Shown one piece after another: positions 7,754-17,119 of a stretch of 64,000 nucleotides of DNA. Source of the stretch: Prevotella sp. GTDB lineage: Bacteria > Bacteroidota > Bacteroidia > Bacteroidales > Bacteroidaceae. The first letter of the stretch is position 1. Every line of letters starts with the position of its first letter. The notes beneath the pieces were generated by a model. The model searched no databases. It was not told the DNA's origin and saw only the letters and a program-made list of their open reading frames with translations. Made by a program: the position numbers and the translations under genes. Location: positions 32,253 to 96,252 of the forward strand of contig JAFZBK010000036.1 in NCBI GenBank assembly GCA_017561825.1, in the 5' to 3' direction.

Positions 7754-9253
7754 CTATCTGGTGGCTCTGAAACTTTCCATATTCTCATATCGCCTCAACA
7801 TGAAACGCTGATAGATATTGCGCAGCCAAATGTTGTGTGTGGCAATGAAGAGCAGACCGATAATTAACATGGTGGTATAGGTGGCCGTCTCTGACATGAA
7901 GAGCTGCAGGATGAAGATGATGGCTACAGGAGCAAACATTGCTGCCATCTCTACACCAAAGGCAAACCAGTTGGTCTCCACACTTCCTCTGCTCACCAGT
8001 TTACTGTTCAATGGTACAGTTTGTTTGTTCCATACAGCCATCTGCATAAGCATGAAGTATACTGGACCGGCTGCAAATGCCATCATGGCTATCAGCATTA
8101 GTAAGGTATATTTCCCCATGAATATGGTAGGTGTCATGATAAGAAGCGGAAGGAATAACAATGCACAGTAGAAGTAGTACTTCGCATGCAGCAACTGAAG
8201 GATGTTCTCCTTGTGAATCATCAGTCCGTCGATATAGTTACCTTCAGCTCCCATGATCCTTACTAGTAGCATAGCCCCATTGACGATGAACACATAGACC
8301 ATGAAGAACTTCGAGTTGAAACTGCCATCGTAGAGATCGGTGTAGGAAATAATAATGCTGAGTATGATAGTGAAGATCATACCGTATAGGAAGGAATTAC
8401 GCATGTTCTTATTGCGCATAATACTCTTTACCTCCAGCTTCAGGTATTCGCCCATCTCACCAAATCGCTCAAACAGACGGAACTCCGTAACGGTCTTCAT
8501 CTGCGTATTCTTGTTCTCTGTCGTTTCAGTATATGTAATACGGTATTGCACCTCACGGTTAATGAAGAAGAACAGCGCAAGGATGACAAGGATACCCAGG
8601 AAGTATAGGATGTTCCATGAGGCTACCCCTTCACCGATGGCTGCGAAGCTGTCGAACATCGCATCAAAGTCCTTGATGATCCAAATCAGGTGCATGGCTC
8701 CATAGATGATGATCGGGGCTATCCACCAGAAGATCTTTTTGGTGATGAGCGTACGCCAGAGCATGTAGTTCTGACTATTGATGATAATGATTAGCTGGAA
8801 GCCGATAATGAAACCCAGTGCCGCCCAGAAACCGTTACTGAAGAGAATCGACATGATGGCATATGGCACCGTGATAACCAGCCATATCAGGTTGTTGGGT
8901 GTTACCATGCTCGATATAATGAAACTCTCCACGCAGGCATGCTTGGGGATAGGCAGCAGGATATACGGCTTGATCAACTGGGCAGGTGTCTGCTGACCCA
9001 AGAACCTCAGCAGAAAATCTGCCGGGAGCAGGAACGGTAACAGTCCGAAGAGAAACTCACAGGAAGTGAAAGTACGTGAACTGTTGGCAATCATGGCAAA
9101 CATGACGGAGAGGAAGAGCAAATACACAATCATGAAGCCTCCCATCAGGTAGATGATGGCCTTGGCAGTCTTGTTCTGTTCATACACAGGACTGCGTTTC
9201 TCACTCAGCTTGACATGATGACGCAGTTCCTTGAATAGTTGATAACGATTCAT
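7754..9253 (-). CDS. DUF5687 family ABC-2-type membrane protein
   Basis: This 499-residue polytopic protein has a cytoplasmic N-terminus (MNRYQLFKELRHHVKLSEKR) and roughly twelve hydrophobic segments. A long soluble stretch at about residues 240-275 contains ENKNTQMKTVTEFRLF. It matches the Bacteroidota DUF5687 family, thought to be ABC exporter permeases. In many relatives an ABC ATPase gene sits next to it; none is present here. The gene follows the lolA-like gene by 21 bp and is likely in the ftsK-lolA operon. Substrate unknown. Confidence 0.75.
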   Translation of the reverse strand: MNRYQLFKELRHHVKLSEKRSPVYEQNKTAKAIIYLMGGFMIVYLLFLSVMFAMIANSSRTFTSCEFLFGLLPFLLPADFLLRFLGQQTPAQLIKPYILLPIPKHACVESFIISSMVTPNNLIWLVITVPYAIMSILFSNGFWAALGFIIGFQLIIIINSQNYMLWRTLITKKIFWWIAPIIIYGAMHLIWIIKDFDAMFDSFAAIGEGVASWNILYFLGILVILALFFFINREVQYRITYTETTENKNTQMKTVTEFRLFERFGEMGEYLKLEVKSIMRNKNMRNSFLYGMIFTIILSIIISYTDLYDGSFNSKFFMVYVFIVNGAMLLVRIMGAEGNYIDGLMIHKENILQLLHAKYYFYCALLFLPLLIMTPTIFMGKYTLLMLIAMMAFAAGPVYFMLMQMAVWNKQTVPLNSKLVSRGSVETNWFAFGVEMAAMFAPVAIIFILQLFMSETATYTTMLIIGLLFIATHNIWLRNIYQRFMLRRYENMESFRATR

Positions 9254-9274
9254 ACTATATATAAAATAGGTGTA

Positions 9275-9877
9275 TTAACGGAGATCGATCACCTCCGCAT
9301 TAGGATAATCTTTTGAATGGAAGGCGAAGTAAGAATCACTGAGTGCCTTCGTCTGGAAATTAGAAATATTGATGACGGTCCAGCCTTTATCCGTACGCAT
9401 CTTCACCTGGGTGGGCTTATAGCTCTTGTCGATAGTCAGGTACATCTCCTTGATGGTACGCTGCTTGTTCTGTGCAGTGAGGTGAACCTGGTATTTCCCG
9501 CTGACAGTTTTACTGCTCATCGTAAAGCCGTTCTTATAGATATTAATAAAAGTGTAGGGGTTCATAGACTGCTGCTGTGCTTCTGATGGAGTGCTCACAC
9601 TGACTTCCTCAGCCTGCTTGTTCAGGGTCCATTGTGTTTTACCGTCATACCATACTGTAGCCTTTTCGGTTTTTGCACAGAATTTATTACCCTTGACGAA
9701 GATGGTACCTGAGGCATTACCGTATTTCCCACTCATGGAGAACTTAGCCTGAGCGCCGCTCTTGTTACCGACAACGGCTGCTGTCTTGTCGAGAATCTGT
9801 CGTGCCTGTGTTGCCGTTTGTGCCTGAGCACTAAGGGCGATGACAAGCATCATAAATATATAAACAATCTTTTTCAT
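9275..9877 (-). CDS. LolA-like outer-membrane lipoprotein carrier
   Basis: The protein has 200 residues with a clear signal peptide (MKKIVYIFMMLVIALSAQA) and a beta-rich body typical of the LolA-like fold. Segments such as GTIFVKGNKFCAKTEKATVW and KTQWTLNKQAEEVSV correspond to successive strands. LolA shuttles lipoproteins through the periplasm from the LolCDE complex to the outer membrane. The position directly after ftsK is the arrangement seen in many Bacteroidota and in Proteobacteria, supporting the call. There is no obvious promoter in the 64-bp gap after ftsK. Confidence 0.8.
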   Translation of the reverse strand: MKKIVYIFMMLVIALSAQAQTATQARQILDKTAAVVGNKSGAQAKFSMSGKYGNASGTIFVKGNKFCAKTEKATVWYDGKTQWTLNKQAEEVSVSTPSEAQQQSMNPYTFINIYKNGFTMSSKTVSGKYQVHLTAQNKQRTIKEMYLTIDKSYKPTQVKMRTDKGWTVINISNFQTKALSDSYFAFHSKDYPNAEVIDLR

Positions 9878-9941
9878 TTTCTAATCTTAATTGGTTTGCC
9901 CTGATTTGACGGATGACTTCGTCTAAGGGTTTATTCCTTTT

Positions 9942-12395
9942 TTATCTTCTTAACGCAGCAAAGAGGTTATCAAGCTGGTTCGTATCAGTAATTAACACTT
10001 CACGTGGCTTGCTTCCCATGGCTTCACCCACGATGCCAGCCTCCTGTAACTGGTCCATCAGACGACCGGCGCGGTTGTAACCGATAGAGAACCGGCGTTG
10101 GATCATACTGGTGGAACCCTGCTGGGTGAGCACAATATGACGGGCGGCCTCCTCGAACAACGGGTCAAGACTATGTACATCCACCTTACCGTCAGGACCT
10201 ACCGCACCACCTTCATCGGTTGTTGGCTCGGGCAGTTCCAGTGGCTCCAGCGGACCAGGTTGGTCGGCCACGTATCTATTGATACGCTCTACTTCCGGCG
10301 TATCCACAAAGGCACACTGCACACGGATGGGTTCACCACCGTTCTTGTAGAGCATGTCACCTCGTCCGATCAACTGGTTGGAACCGGTCTGGTCGAGAAT
10401 CGTCATGGAGTCGATGCGCTGGGCGGTACGGAAGGCGATACGACCTGGGAAGTTGGTCTTGATGGTACCCGTGATGATCTTTGTGGTAGGACGCTGGGTG
10501 GCAATCACCATGTGGATACCCACGGCGCGGGCCAACTGGGCAATACGGGCAATAGGCAACTCAATCTCCTTGCCGGCTGTCATGATCAGATCACCATACT
10601 CATCGATAATCACCACAATATAGGGCATGTAACTATGACCGTCGGTCATGCGCAGCTTATGCTCGATGAACTTCTTGTTATACTCCTTGATGTTTCGTGT
10701 TCCTGCCATCTTCAGGAGATCATAGCGGTGATCCATCAGCTTACACAGGGAGTTCAGAGTCTTGATCACCTTGGTAACATCCGTGATGATGGCTTCCTCT
10801 TCCTCATTATCCGTTGGAATCTGTGCCATGAAGTGGTTTACAATAGGCGTATAGATACTGAACTCAACCTTCTTCGGGTCGATAAGCACGAACTTCAGTT
10901 CGTTGGGATGCTTCTTATAGAGCAGGGAAGTGATGATGGCATTCAAGCCAACCGACTTACCTTGTCCTGTAGCACCGGCAACAAGCAGATGGGGAATCTT
11001 CGCCAGATCCACCATGAACACATCATTGGTAATGGTCTTACCCAATGCGATAGGCAGATCCATGGTGGTTTCGAGGAATCGCTTTGAATTCAGGATACTC
11101 TCCATGGAGACAATCTGCGGCTTGGCGTTAGGTACCTCAATACCAATCGTTCCCTTTCCAGGGATAGGTGCGATGATACGGATGCCCAAGGCCGAAAGAC
11201 TCAAGGCAATATCATCCTCGAGGTTACGGATCTTTGAGATGCGCACACCCTCAGCAGGAGTGATCTCATATAGGGTGATGGTAGGACCGACAGTTGCATG
11301 GATGGAGCGAATCTGTACGCCGAAGCTGTTCAGCACCTCCACGATACGGTTCATGTTCCGTTGCTGCTCATCCTTATCGATGGTCGGCTTATCACTATCT
11401 TCATATTTCTTCAGTAAGTCGAGGGTAGGGAACTTGTATTTCAGCCACGGCTCACGGGGATTGATGGGCGTGCTTAAATCCACTTCGGAAGTCACTACCT
11501 TGCTGTCAGCCTTCTCCTCAGCGCCAGCCACCTCCACGTCAATGTCGATGCCATCGGTAAGTTGACCTTCCACCGGATTCTTTACGTGCTGGGCAGTAGC
11601 AGGAACCTCCATGATGATATCGGGTTCTTTCTCTGTAACAAGTGGCTCTTCCGGTTCATCGTAGGTCATCACCGGCTCGTATGCACCTTCTGCCTTACCG
11701 TCTTTCACTGCAGAACCATCTTCACGTTTCTGGTCGTTGGTGATAACAAACTGTACCTTACTGCGGATATATCCAATGGGATTCAGCATCTTGCGGATCA
11801 CCGTGATGGTTTCCGTGGTGAGATATGTCAGGAACAGAATAGCAATCAATCCGAGCACTGCCGTAAGACCAGGTGAGCCGATGATGTTCTCTAAAAACTG
11901 ACAGCAGAACATACCATGGTCGCCACCGGGATTGAATACCTGATCACCCATGATCGGTGTCAGGAACTTTGCGAAGGTCACGGAGCACCATATCATCAGA
12001 ATAACCAGACAAAGGAACCATTTCAGAAGGTTGATGTTGTTATAGGCGTGCATCAGTCGGAGACCTATCAACGCCATCAGCACAGGGATGATAAAGGCCG
12101 AAAGACCAAAGCAGCGGGAGATAAAGAAGTAGGAGATAAGTGCTCCTATCGATCCACAACTGTTCTGATACTCCTGATGGGTGTTCAGCAGTTCACCGGG
12201 ACGCCTATCAAGCAACAGACTCTGGTCGGCCTGTCCTGTAGAGAAATACGAGATGAAGGCGATGATGACATACACCGCCAACAACAACAGGATGAACCCG
12301 AAGATGAAATTGAATATATCATTCTGGAATATATTGCCAAAGCCGATAGCCTCTGAAAAGTTCTTGGCAGTTTTTGTTCGTTTTTTCTTTGCCAT
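9942..12395 (-). CDS. ftsK: DNA translocase FtsK
   Basis: The start at 12395 (MAKKKRTKTAKNF) is preferred over upstream in-frame codons because the promoter lies just upstream of it. The product has 817 residues. Four membrane segments lie within the first 200, followed by an acidic linker of about 130 residues. The motor domain carries Walker A GATGQGKSVGLN (about residue 475) and Walker B IVVIIDEYGDL. The C-terminal gamma winged helix includes SMIQRRFSIGYNRAGRLMDQL. It pumps DNA at the septum and activates XerCD at dif. It is first in the operon ftsK - lolA-like - DUF5687. Confidence 0.96.
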   Translation of the reverse strand: MAKKKRTKTAKNFSEAIGFGNIFQNDIFNFIFGFILLLLAVYVIIAFISYFSTGQADQSLLLDRRPGELLNTHQEYQNSCGSIGALISYFFISRCFGLSAFIIPVLMALIGLRLMHAYNNINLLKWFLCLVILMIWCSVTFAKFLTPIMGDQVFNPGGDHGMFCCQFLENIIGSPGLTAVLGLIAILFLTYLTTETITVIRKMLNPIGYIRSKVQFVITNDQKREDGSAVKDGKAEGAYEPVMTYDEPEEPLVTEKEPDIIMEVPATAQHVKNPVEGQLTDGIDIDVEVAGAEEKADSKVVTSEVDLSTPINPREPWLKYKFPTLDLLKKYEDSDKPTIDKDEQQRNMNRIVEVLNSFGVQIRSIHATVGPTITLYEITPAEGVRISKIRNLEDDIALSLSALGIRIIAPIPGKGTIGIEVPNAKPQIVSMESILNSKRFLETTMDLPIALGKTITNDVFMVDLAKIPHLLVAGATGQGKSVGLNAIITSLLYKKHPNELKFVLIDPKKVEFSIYTPIVNHFMAQIPTDNEEEEAIITDVTKVIKTLNSLCKLMDHRYDLLKMAGTRNIKEYNKKFIEHKLRMTDGHSYMPYIVVIIDEYGDLIMTAGKEIELPIARIAQLARAVGIHMVIATQRPTTKIITGTIKTNFPGRIAFRTAQRIDSMTILDQTGSNQLIGRGDMLYKNGGEPIRVQCAFVDTPEVERINRYVADQPGPLEPLELPEPTTDEGGAVGPDGKVDVHSLDPLFEEAARHIVLTQQGSTSMIQRRFSIGYNRAGRLMDQLQEAGIVGEAMGSKPREVLITDTNQLDNLFAALRR

Positions 12396-12420
12396 TCTCT
12401 CAGTAATTGTTATTATTGTG

Positions 12421-12428
12421 CAAAAGTA
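12421..12428 (-). promoter_or_regulatory. Promoter -7 box of ftsK
   Basis: The minus strand reads TACTTTTG; a TTTG lies 22 nt further upstream. It is divergent from the promoter at 12472. Confidence 0.55.
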
Positions 12429-12471
12429 ATTGAATTTTGCCACATTTCGCCAAAAAATCGCATTTTTTTTC

Positions 12472-12479
12472 TAATTTTG
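12472..12479 (+). promoter_or_regulatory. Promoter -7 box of the exonuclease gene
   Basis: TAATTTTG lies 20 nt upstream of the ATG at 12500; the -33 region is weak. Confidence 0.5.
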
Positions 12480-12499
12480 CACCTTGTTATCAGTTTAGG

Positions 12500-13165
12500 A
12501 TGAAAAAAATACTTGTCAACAAGTTCGATAAGAGCGAAATCAATCGATTGCCGGTCGTTCAGTTCGAGGGAAGAATCGTTGTCGTTCTCTCTCCAGGAGA
12601 GACAGAAAGGGCCGTGGATTACCTGCTTTCACAGAAGATTCTCGGCGTGGATACCGAGACCCGTCCGTGCTTTAAGAAAGGTGCACAGTATCCTGTTTCA
12701 TTGTTACAAGTGGCAACCCATGACTGCTGTTTCCTATTCCGCTTGAACTATACAGGACTAACACCTGCACTGATCCGTTTCTTGGAGGATACAACAGTTC
12801 CGAAGATCGGTCTTTCGTGGCATGATGATATCCTTTCCCTGAAGAAAAGAGGGGAGTTCACACCTGGTAAGTTCATCGACCTGCAGGAACTGGTTGGACA
12901 GATTGGGGTAGAGGATAGGAGTCTGCAGAAGCTCTATGCGAACTTCTTTCATCAGAAGATCCTGAAGCGACAGCAGTTGAGCAACTGGGACCGCGATATC
13001 CTCGACGATAAACAGAAGGTGTATGCCGCTACGGATGCCTGGGCTTGCATCATGCTCTATGAGGAACTGATGCGATTGGAGATGACTCATGATTATGAAT
13101 TAGAGATAATAGATAATGGAATACAAGAGAATATACCTCAAACGGGGCAAGGAGGAGAGTCTTAA
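12500..13165 (+). CDS. RNase D-like 3'-5' exonuclease (DEDDy family)
   Basis: The start at 12500 (MKKILVNKFDKSE) lies just downstream of the -7 box; the longer reading from 12437 would begin upstream of it. The product has 221 residues. Exonuclease motifs are visible: Exo I GVDTETRP (about residue 57), Exo II around LSWHDDILSL, and Exo III YAATDAWACIML with the Tyr and Asp spaced as in DEDDy enzymes. It lacks the HRDC domain of full-length RNase D. It probably trims RNA or DNA 3' ends; the substrate is unknown. Its last 50 bp overlap the start of the next gene, so the two are probably coupled. Confidence 0.85.
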   Translation: MKKILVNKFDKSEINRLPVVQFEGRIVVVLSPGETERAVDYLLSQKILGVDTETRPCFKKGAQYPVSLLQVATHDCCFLFRLNYTGLTPALIRFLEDTTVPKIGLSWHDDILSLKKRGEFTPGKFIDLQELVGQIGVEDRSLQKLYANFFHQKILKRQQLSNWDRDILDDKQKVYAATDAWACIMLYEELMRLEMTHDYELEIIDNGIQENIPQTGQGGES

Positions 13166-14300
13166 GCGCTTCCATCCCTGGGTGTTTTCGGGTGCCATCC
13201 ATCATGCTGACAGTGGCATTACCGAAGGAGAAACGGTTAGGGTGATAGGTGCTGATGATGCCTTCCTCGCCGTTGGTCATTACCAGGTAGGGACGATTGC
13301 CGTCAGAGTATTGTCATTCCGCGATGTGGAGATTGATGATGAATTCTGGTACAGTCGACTCAAGGCGGCTTATGATATGCGACTCCTTGTCGGTATTGCC
13401 GGAAATCCATCCAATAATACCTATCGACTGGTGCATGGCGAAGGCGATAACCTGCCAGGATTGGTGATTGATTGCTACGGAGATACTGCTGTGATGCAGG
13501 CGCATTCTGTGGGTATCCATCAGAACAGGAAGGTGATTGCTGAGGCGTTGGTCAAGGTGATGGAGGGCACAATCAAGAATGTGTTCTATAAGAGTGAGAC
13601 CACCTTGCCTTATAAGGCGGAACTCGGTCAGGAGAATGGTTTCATCATCGGTGGCTCGAACGATAATACAGCGATGGAGAACGGCTTGCTGTTCCATGTG
13701 GATTGGCTGCGTGGACAGAAGACGGGCTTCTTTGTTGATCAGCGCGAGAACCGTTCGTTACTGGAACGATATGCCAAGGATCGCCGTGTACTGAATATGT
13801 TCTGCTACACTGGGGGATTCTCTTTCTATGCCATGCGCGGTGGGGCTCAACTGGTTCATTCCGTGGATAGCAGTGCCAAAGCTATTGAACTGACAAACGC
13901 CAATGTGGAGCTGAACTTCCCCGGTGATGCGCGTCATCAGGCTTTCTGCGACGATGCGTTCAAGTTCCTTGATGCTGCTGGAGATACATATGACCTGATC
14001 ATTCTCGACCCGCCTGCTTTTGCCAAGCACCGCGGTGCCCTGCATAATGCGTTGAAGGGTTATACTCGATTGAACGTGAAGGCTTTCCAACGCATCCGTC
14101 ATGGCGGTATCCTCTTTACGTTCAGTTGCTCACAGGTGGTGACAAAGGATCAGTTCCGTCAGGCGGTATTCACGGCAGCAGCCATGAGCGGTCGTAAGGT
14201 GCGGATCCTGCATCAGCTGCATCAACCTGCTGATCATCCCATCAATATCTATCATCCGGAAGGGGAGTATCTGAAAGGACTTGTTTTGTATGTAGAGTAG
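13116..14300 (+). CDS. Class I SAM-dependent rRNA (cytosine-C5) methyltransferase, RlmI type
   Basis: The protein has 394 residues. It has an N-terminal PUA domain (FHPWVFSGAI onward, about residues 1-75), a central EEHEE-like region (LVHGEGDNLPGLVID) and a C-terminal Rossmann methyltransferase. The latter carries the SAM motif VLNMFCYTGGFSFYA (about residue 225), LDPPAFAK (catalytic DPP) and TFSCSQ (motif VI Cys). RlmI methylates 23S rRNA C1962 in E. coli; the exact target here is inferred. The start is within the exonuclease gene (50-bp overlap) and fits the PUA domain beginning. Confidence 0.88.
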   Translation: MEYKRIYLKRGKEESLKRFHPWVFSGAIHHADSGITEGETVRVIGADDAFLAVGHYQVGTIAVRVLSFRDVEIDDEFWYSRLKAAYDMRLLVGIAGNPSNNTYRLVHGEGDNLPGLVIDCYGDTAVMQAHSVGIHQNRKVIAEALVKVMEGTIKNVFYKSETTLPYKAELGQENGFIIGGSNDNTAMENGLLFHVDWLRGQKTGFFVDQRENRSLLERYAKDRRVLNMFCYTGGFSFYAMRGGAQLVHSVDSSAKAIELTNANVELNFPGDARHQAFCDDAFKFLDAAGDTYDLIILDPPAFAKHRGALHNALKGYTRLNVKAFQRIRHGGILFTFSCSQVVTKDQFRQAVFTAAAMSGRKVRILHQLHQPADHPINIYHPEGEYLKGLVLYVE

Positions 14301-15662
14301 ATGGTTGAAAGGGTATCAAAATATATTCTGCAACACCATCTGATGGAGATGGATAAGAAGTACCTTGTGGCTTTGTCAGGAGGTGCTGACAGTGTTTGTC
14401 TTCTCTTGATACTCAAACAATTAGGATATTCCATTGAAGCAGTTCATTGCAACTTCCATCTTCGTGGCGAAGAGTCAGATCGTGATGAACAGTTTTGTGT
14501 TTCCTTCTGCGAAAAACAACAGGTTCCTCTTCACCTTATCCATTTCGATACGCGTGAATACGCAGCCTTGCATCATCTGAGTATCGAGATGGCAGCCCGT
14601 GAACTTCGTTATCATTATTTTGCTTCTTTATGTCGGGATCTTCAGACCGATGGTGTATGTGTGGCTCATCATCAGGATGATTCTGTTGAGACAGTGCTCA
14701 TGAACCTGATTCGGGGTACTGGAGTTCACGGATTGACGGGTATTGCACCACTGTCCATTCTGGCATCGGATCTGAAGGTTATCCGTCCTCTGCTTTGCAT
14801 GACGCGTGATGAGATTGAGCAGTTCCTGCAAGATATCGGTCAGGATTATGTGACAGACAGTACCAACCTGCAGGCTGATATGGCCGTGCGGAACAAAATC
14901 CGGATGGAGGTGATTCCGCTTCTTGAGCAGATCAACCCGTCGGTGAAGGAGTGCATCTCCCTCTCTGCTCATCATATCCAGGAGGCAGCGAAAGTGTTTG
15001 ATGCTGCCATGAAAACGCATGTTGCCAAAGTGATGACCGACAACCGTATCTCAATCAAGATGTTGAAGACATTGCCGTCACCGGAGTACACCTTATATAC
15101 TATCTTAAAAGACTACGGTTTCTCCTCTTTGCAGATAGAGCAGATCAGTCAAAGACTCGATGCTGAAGCGGGAACCGTATTCAGCTCTGCCACCCATGAA
15201 CTGCTTGTCGATCGTGAAGAACTGATCATCGAACCGTTGTTTGTACCGGCAAAGCCCATGCGGATTCCTGAACCAGGAACCTATCTTTATCCATGTGCAT
15301 CCAACGGAACACATCATGATGAGGATTCCTCAATCCGTTTCCGATTCTCATTGACAAAGATGAACATGGGTGATATCCCTCACGACAAGCATACGGCATG
15401 CTTGGATGCTGCTACGGTTTCTTTCCCGCTGACCATCCGTCCTGTACAGCAAGGCGATCGTTTTCAGCCGTTTGGCATGAAGGGAAGTAAGCTTGTTTCC
15501 GATTATCTCACCGATAGAAAGTGTTCCTTATTTGACAAACGTCGTCAATTGGTAGTCACTGATTCTACCAACTGTATTGTCTGGTTGGTGAACCAAAGAC
15601 CCAATGATTGTTGTCGTGTTACGGAGTTAACAAAAGAGGTATTGCTAATAACCATTTCCTAG
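14301..15662 (+). CDS. tilS: tRNA(Ile)-lysidine synthase
   Basis: The protein has 453 residues. The PP-loop LVALSGGADSVCLL (about residues 20-33) is followed by HCNFHLRGEESDRDEQF, HHQDDSVETVLMNLIRGTG, and a C-terminal TilS domain near IRPVQQGDRFQPFGMKGSK. The enzyme converts C34 of tRNA-Ile(CAU) to lysidine using ATP and lysine, which is essential for AUA decoding. The ATG follows the rlmI-type stop with no gap, so it is the third gene of an operon with the exonuclease. The 3' end runs into a 22-bp tandem repeat shared with the end of thrC. Confidence 0.95.
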   Translation: MVERVSKYILQHHLMEMDKKYLVALSGGADSVCLLLILKQLGYSIEAVHCNFHLRGEESDRDEQFCVSFCEKQQVPLHLIHFDTREYAALHHLSIEMAARELRYHYFASLCRDLQTDGVCVAHHQDDSVETVLMNLIRGTGVHGLTGIAPLSILASDLKVIRPLLCMTRDEIEQFLQDIGQDYVTDSTNLQADMAVRNKIRMEVIPLLEQINPSVKECISLSAHHIQEAAKVFDAAMKTHVAKVMTDNRISIKMLKTLPSPEYTLYTILKDYGFSSLQIEQISQRLDAEAGTVFSSATHELLVDREELIIEPLFVPAKPMRIPEPGTYLYPCASNGTHHDEDSSIRFRFSLTKMNMGDIPHDKHTACLDAATVSFPLTIRPVQQGDRFQPFGMKGSKLVSDYLTDRKCSLFDKRRQLVVTDSTNCIVWLVNQRPNDCCRVTELTKEVLLITIS

Positions 15663-15737
15663 AAGGCTGATAACGGGTCGTAATCAGCCTTCTAAGAGGT
15701 CGTAATCAGCCTTCTAACGGGTAGTTATCAGCCTTCC
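15661..15737. repeat. 22-bp tandem repeat between tilS and thrC, with an inverted copy
   Basis: The core ATCAGCCTTCT recurs at 15683, 15705 and, with one change, at 15727, giving units starting at 15676, 15698 and 15720 with exact 22-bp spacing. An inverted copy AGAAGGCTGAT at 15661-15671 overlaps the tilS stop codon. The third unit encodes the last residues and stop of thrC. The inverted pair can form an 11-bp hairpin but has no T-tract. Confidence 0.8.
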
Positions 15738-17086
15738 AGCAAATCGCTAGTAGTCTGCTGAAGGAGGAATGACTTAAAATCATCAAATTCCTTCGTCATT
15801 GGTATGCTTTTCTTCTCACCTTGCATGAACGCAGCAAGACGATCAGGGATCTCCACATCAATGCCGAGGATGTCATCCACCTTCTCCTTGAACTTGGCAG
15901 GATGGGCAGTCTCACAGAATACACCCATCTCACCTTCCTGCAGTCCATCAACAAGAGCCTGATAGCCACAAGCACCATGAGGATCGAGGATATAGCCTGT
16001 CTCCTTGTAGCACTGGCGCATAGTCTCCTTGATCTGTTCATCATTGTAGGTAGCTCCGCTGATGAGCGAGGTGATGGCAGCATGAGTTTCCTCGGGTGAC
16101 AGCTCTCCATTCTTTGAATAGAGGTTGAGGATGCGGGCGAAGTTGGAAGGATCACCTACATCCATTGCATTGGCGAGAGTCTGGATGGAAGCCATTGGCG
16201 TGTACTGACCGGTCTGCAGATAGTTATAGAACACGTCATTGGCATTGTTGGCGGCAATGAATCGTTTGACGGGCAGTCCCATCTGATGACCGAAGAGGGC
16301 AGAGCAGATGTTTCCGAAGTTACCGCTGGGAACACACATCACGAGGTTATCCTTCTTTCCAAGTGCCTTCATTCTGGCATAAGCATTGAAATAATAGAAG
16401 GCCTGGGGGAGGAAACGGGCCACGTTGATACTGTTCGCGGAGGTCAGCATCATATGGTTGTTCAGTTCCTCATCCATAAAGGCACTCTTGACCAATGCCT
16501 GACAGTCGTCGAAGACACCATCCACCTCAATGGCGGTGATGTTCTTACCCAAGGTAGTGAACTGACATTCCTGAATAGGACTCACCTTTCCCTTGGGATA
16601 GAGCACATATACATGAATACCTTCTACGCCGAGGAAGCCATTGGCTACGGCAGAACCCGTATCACCACTGGTGGCTACGAGGACGTTGATTTCTCTAGAA
16701 CTAGTAGCACTAGTGTTACTAGTAAAATATCTCAGCAGTCGTGCCATAAACCGCGCACCCACATCCTTGAAGGCGAGGGTAGGACCATGGAACAACTCCA
16801 ATGAATAGATAGTATCTGTCACCTTCACTACAGGACAGTCGAACGGCAGTGTATCATAAACCAGTTCCTGCAGGGCATCATAGTCAACATCCTCTCCGAA
16901 GAAGGCACTTGCCACATTGTAGGCGATATCGCGGAACGACATCTCCTGAATATGGTCGAAGAACTCCTTCGGCAACTGATGGATCTTTTCCGGCATATAC
17001 AGACCGCGGTCCTCTGCCAGACCTTTCACTACTGCCTTCTGTAAATCGGCGATGGGGGCTTTCCCGTTGGTACTATAGTATTGCAT
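15728..17086 (-). CDS. thrC: Threonine synthase
   Basis: This 452-residue fold-type II PLP enzyme begins MQYYSTNGKAP. The Schiff-base Lys is in HGPTLAFKDVG (about residue 108), the phosphate-binding loop is VATSGDTGSAVANGF, and VPSGNFGN and YGATECAP-like gating loops are absent, as expected for ThrC. It converts O-phosphohomoserine to threonine. A small insertion (TSNTSATSS, about residues 124-132) is encoded by a 9-bp tandem array. The last gene of the thr operon, it sits 33 bp after the homoserine kinase candidate. The final Glu-Gly-stop is part of the 22-bp repeat. Confidence 0.95.
   Translation of the reverse strand: MQYYSTNGKAPIADLQKAVVKGLAEDRGLYMPEKIHQLPKEFFDHIQEMSFRDIAYNVASAFFGEDVDYDALQELVYDTLPFDCPVVKVTDTIYSLELFHGPTLAFKDVGARFMARLLRYFTSNTSATSSREINVLVATSGDTGSAVANGFLGVEGIHVYVLYPKGKVSPIQECQFTTLGKNITAIEVDGVFDDCQALVKSAFMDEELNNHMMLTSANSINVARFLPQAFYYFNAYARMKALGKKDNLVMCVPSGNFGNICSALFGHQMGLPVKRFIAANNANDVFYNYLQTGQYTPMASIQTLANAMDVGDPSNFARILNLYSKNGELSPEETHAAITSLISGATYNDEQIKETMRQCYKETGYILDPHGACGYQALVDGLQEGEMGVFCETAHPAKFKEKVDDILGIDVEIPDRLAAFMQGEKKSIPMTKEFDDFKSFLLQQTTSDLLEG
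16695..16727. repeat. 9-bp tandem array, ACTAGT plus 3 nt, inside thrC
   Basis: The palindrome ACTAGT occurs at 16701, 16710 and 16719, exactly 9 bp apart, with TCTAGA at 16695 adjoining. Read on the minus strand it encodes TSN-TSA-TSS in frame. Confidence 0.85.
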
Positions 17087-17119
17087 CTTAATTGATAATT
17101 GACAATTGAAAATTGATAA
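17087..17119. repeat. AT-rich spacer with repeated AATTGATAATT
   Basis: The thr operon spacer consists of overlapping near-copies of AATTGATAATT and AATTGACAATT. Similar low-complexity spacers occur at 23493 and 39441 in this window. Confidence 0.5.

Noticed and set aside
10098-11087. Open frame of 329 codons on the plus strand
   Set aside because: Lies antisense inside ftsK, has no family-like motif and its composition mirrors ftsK codon bias.
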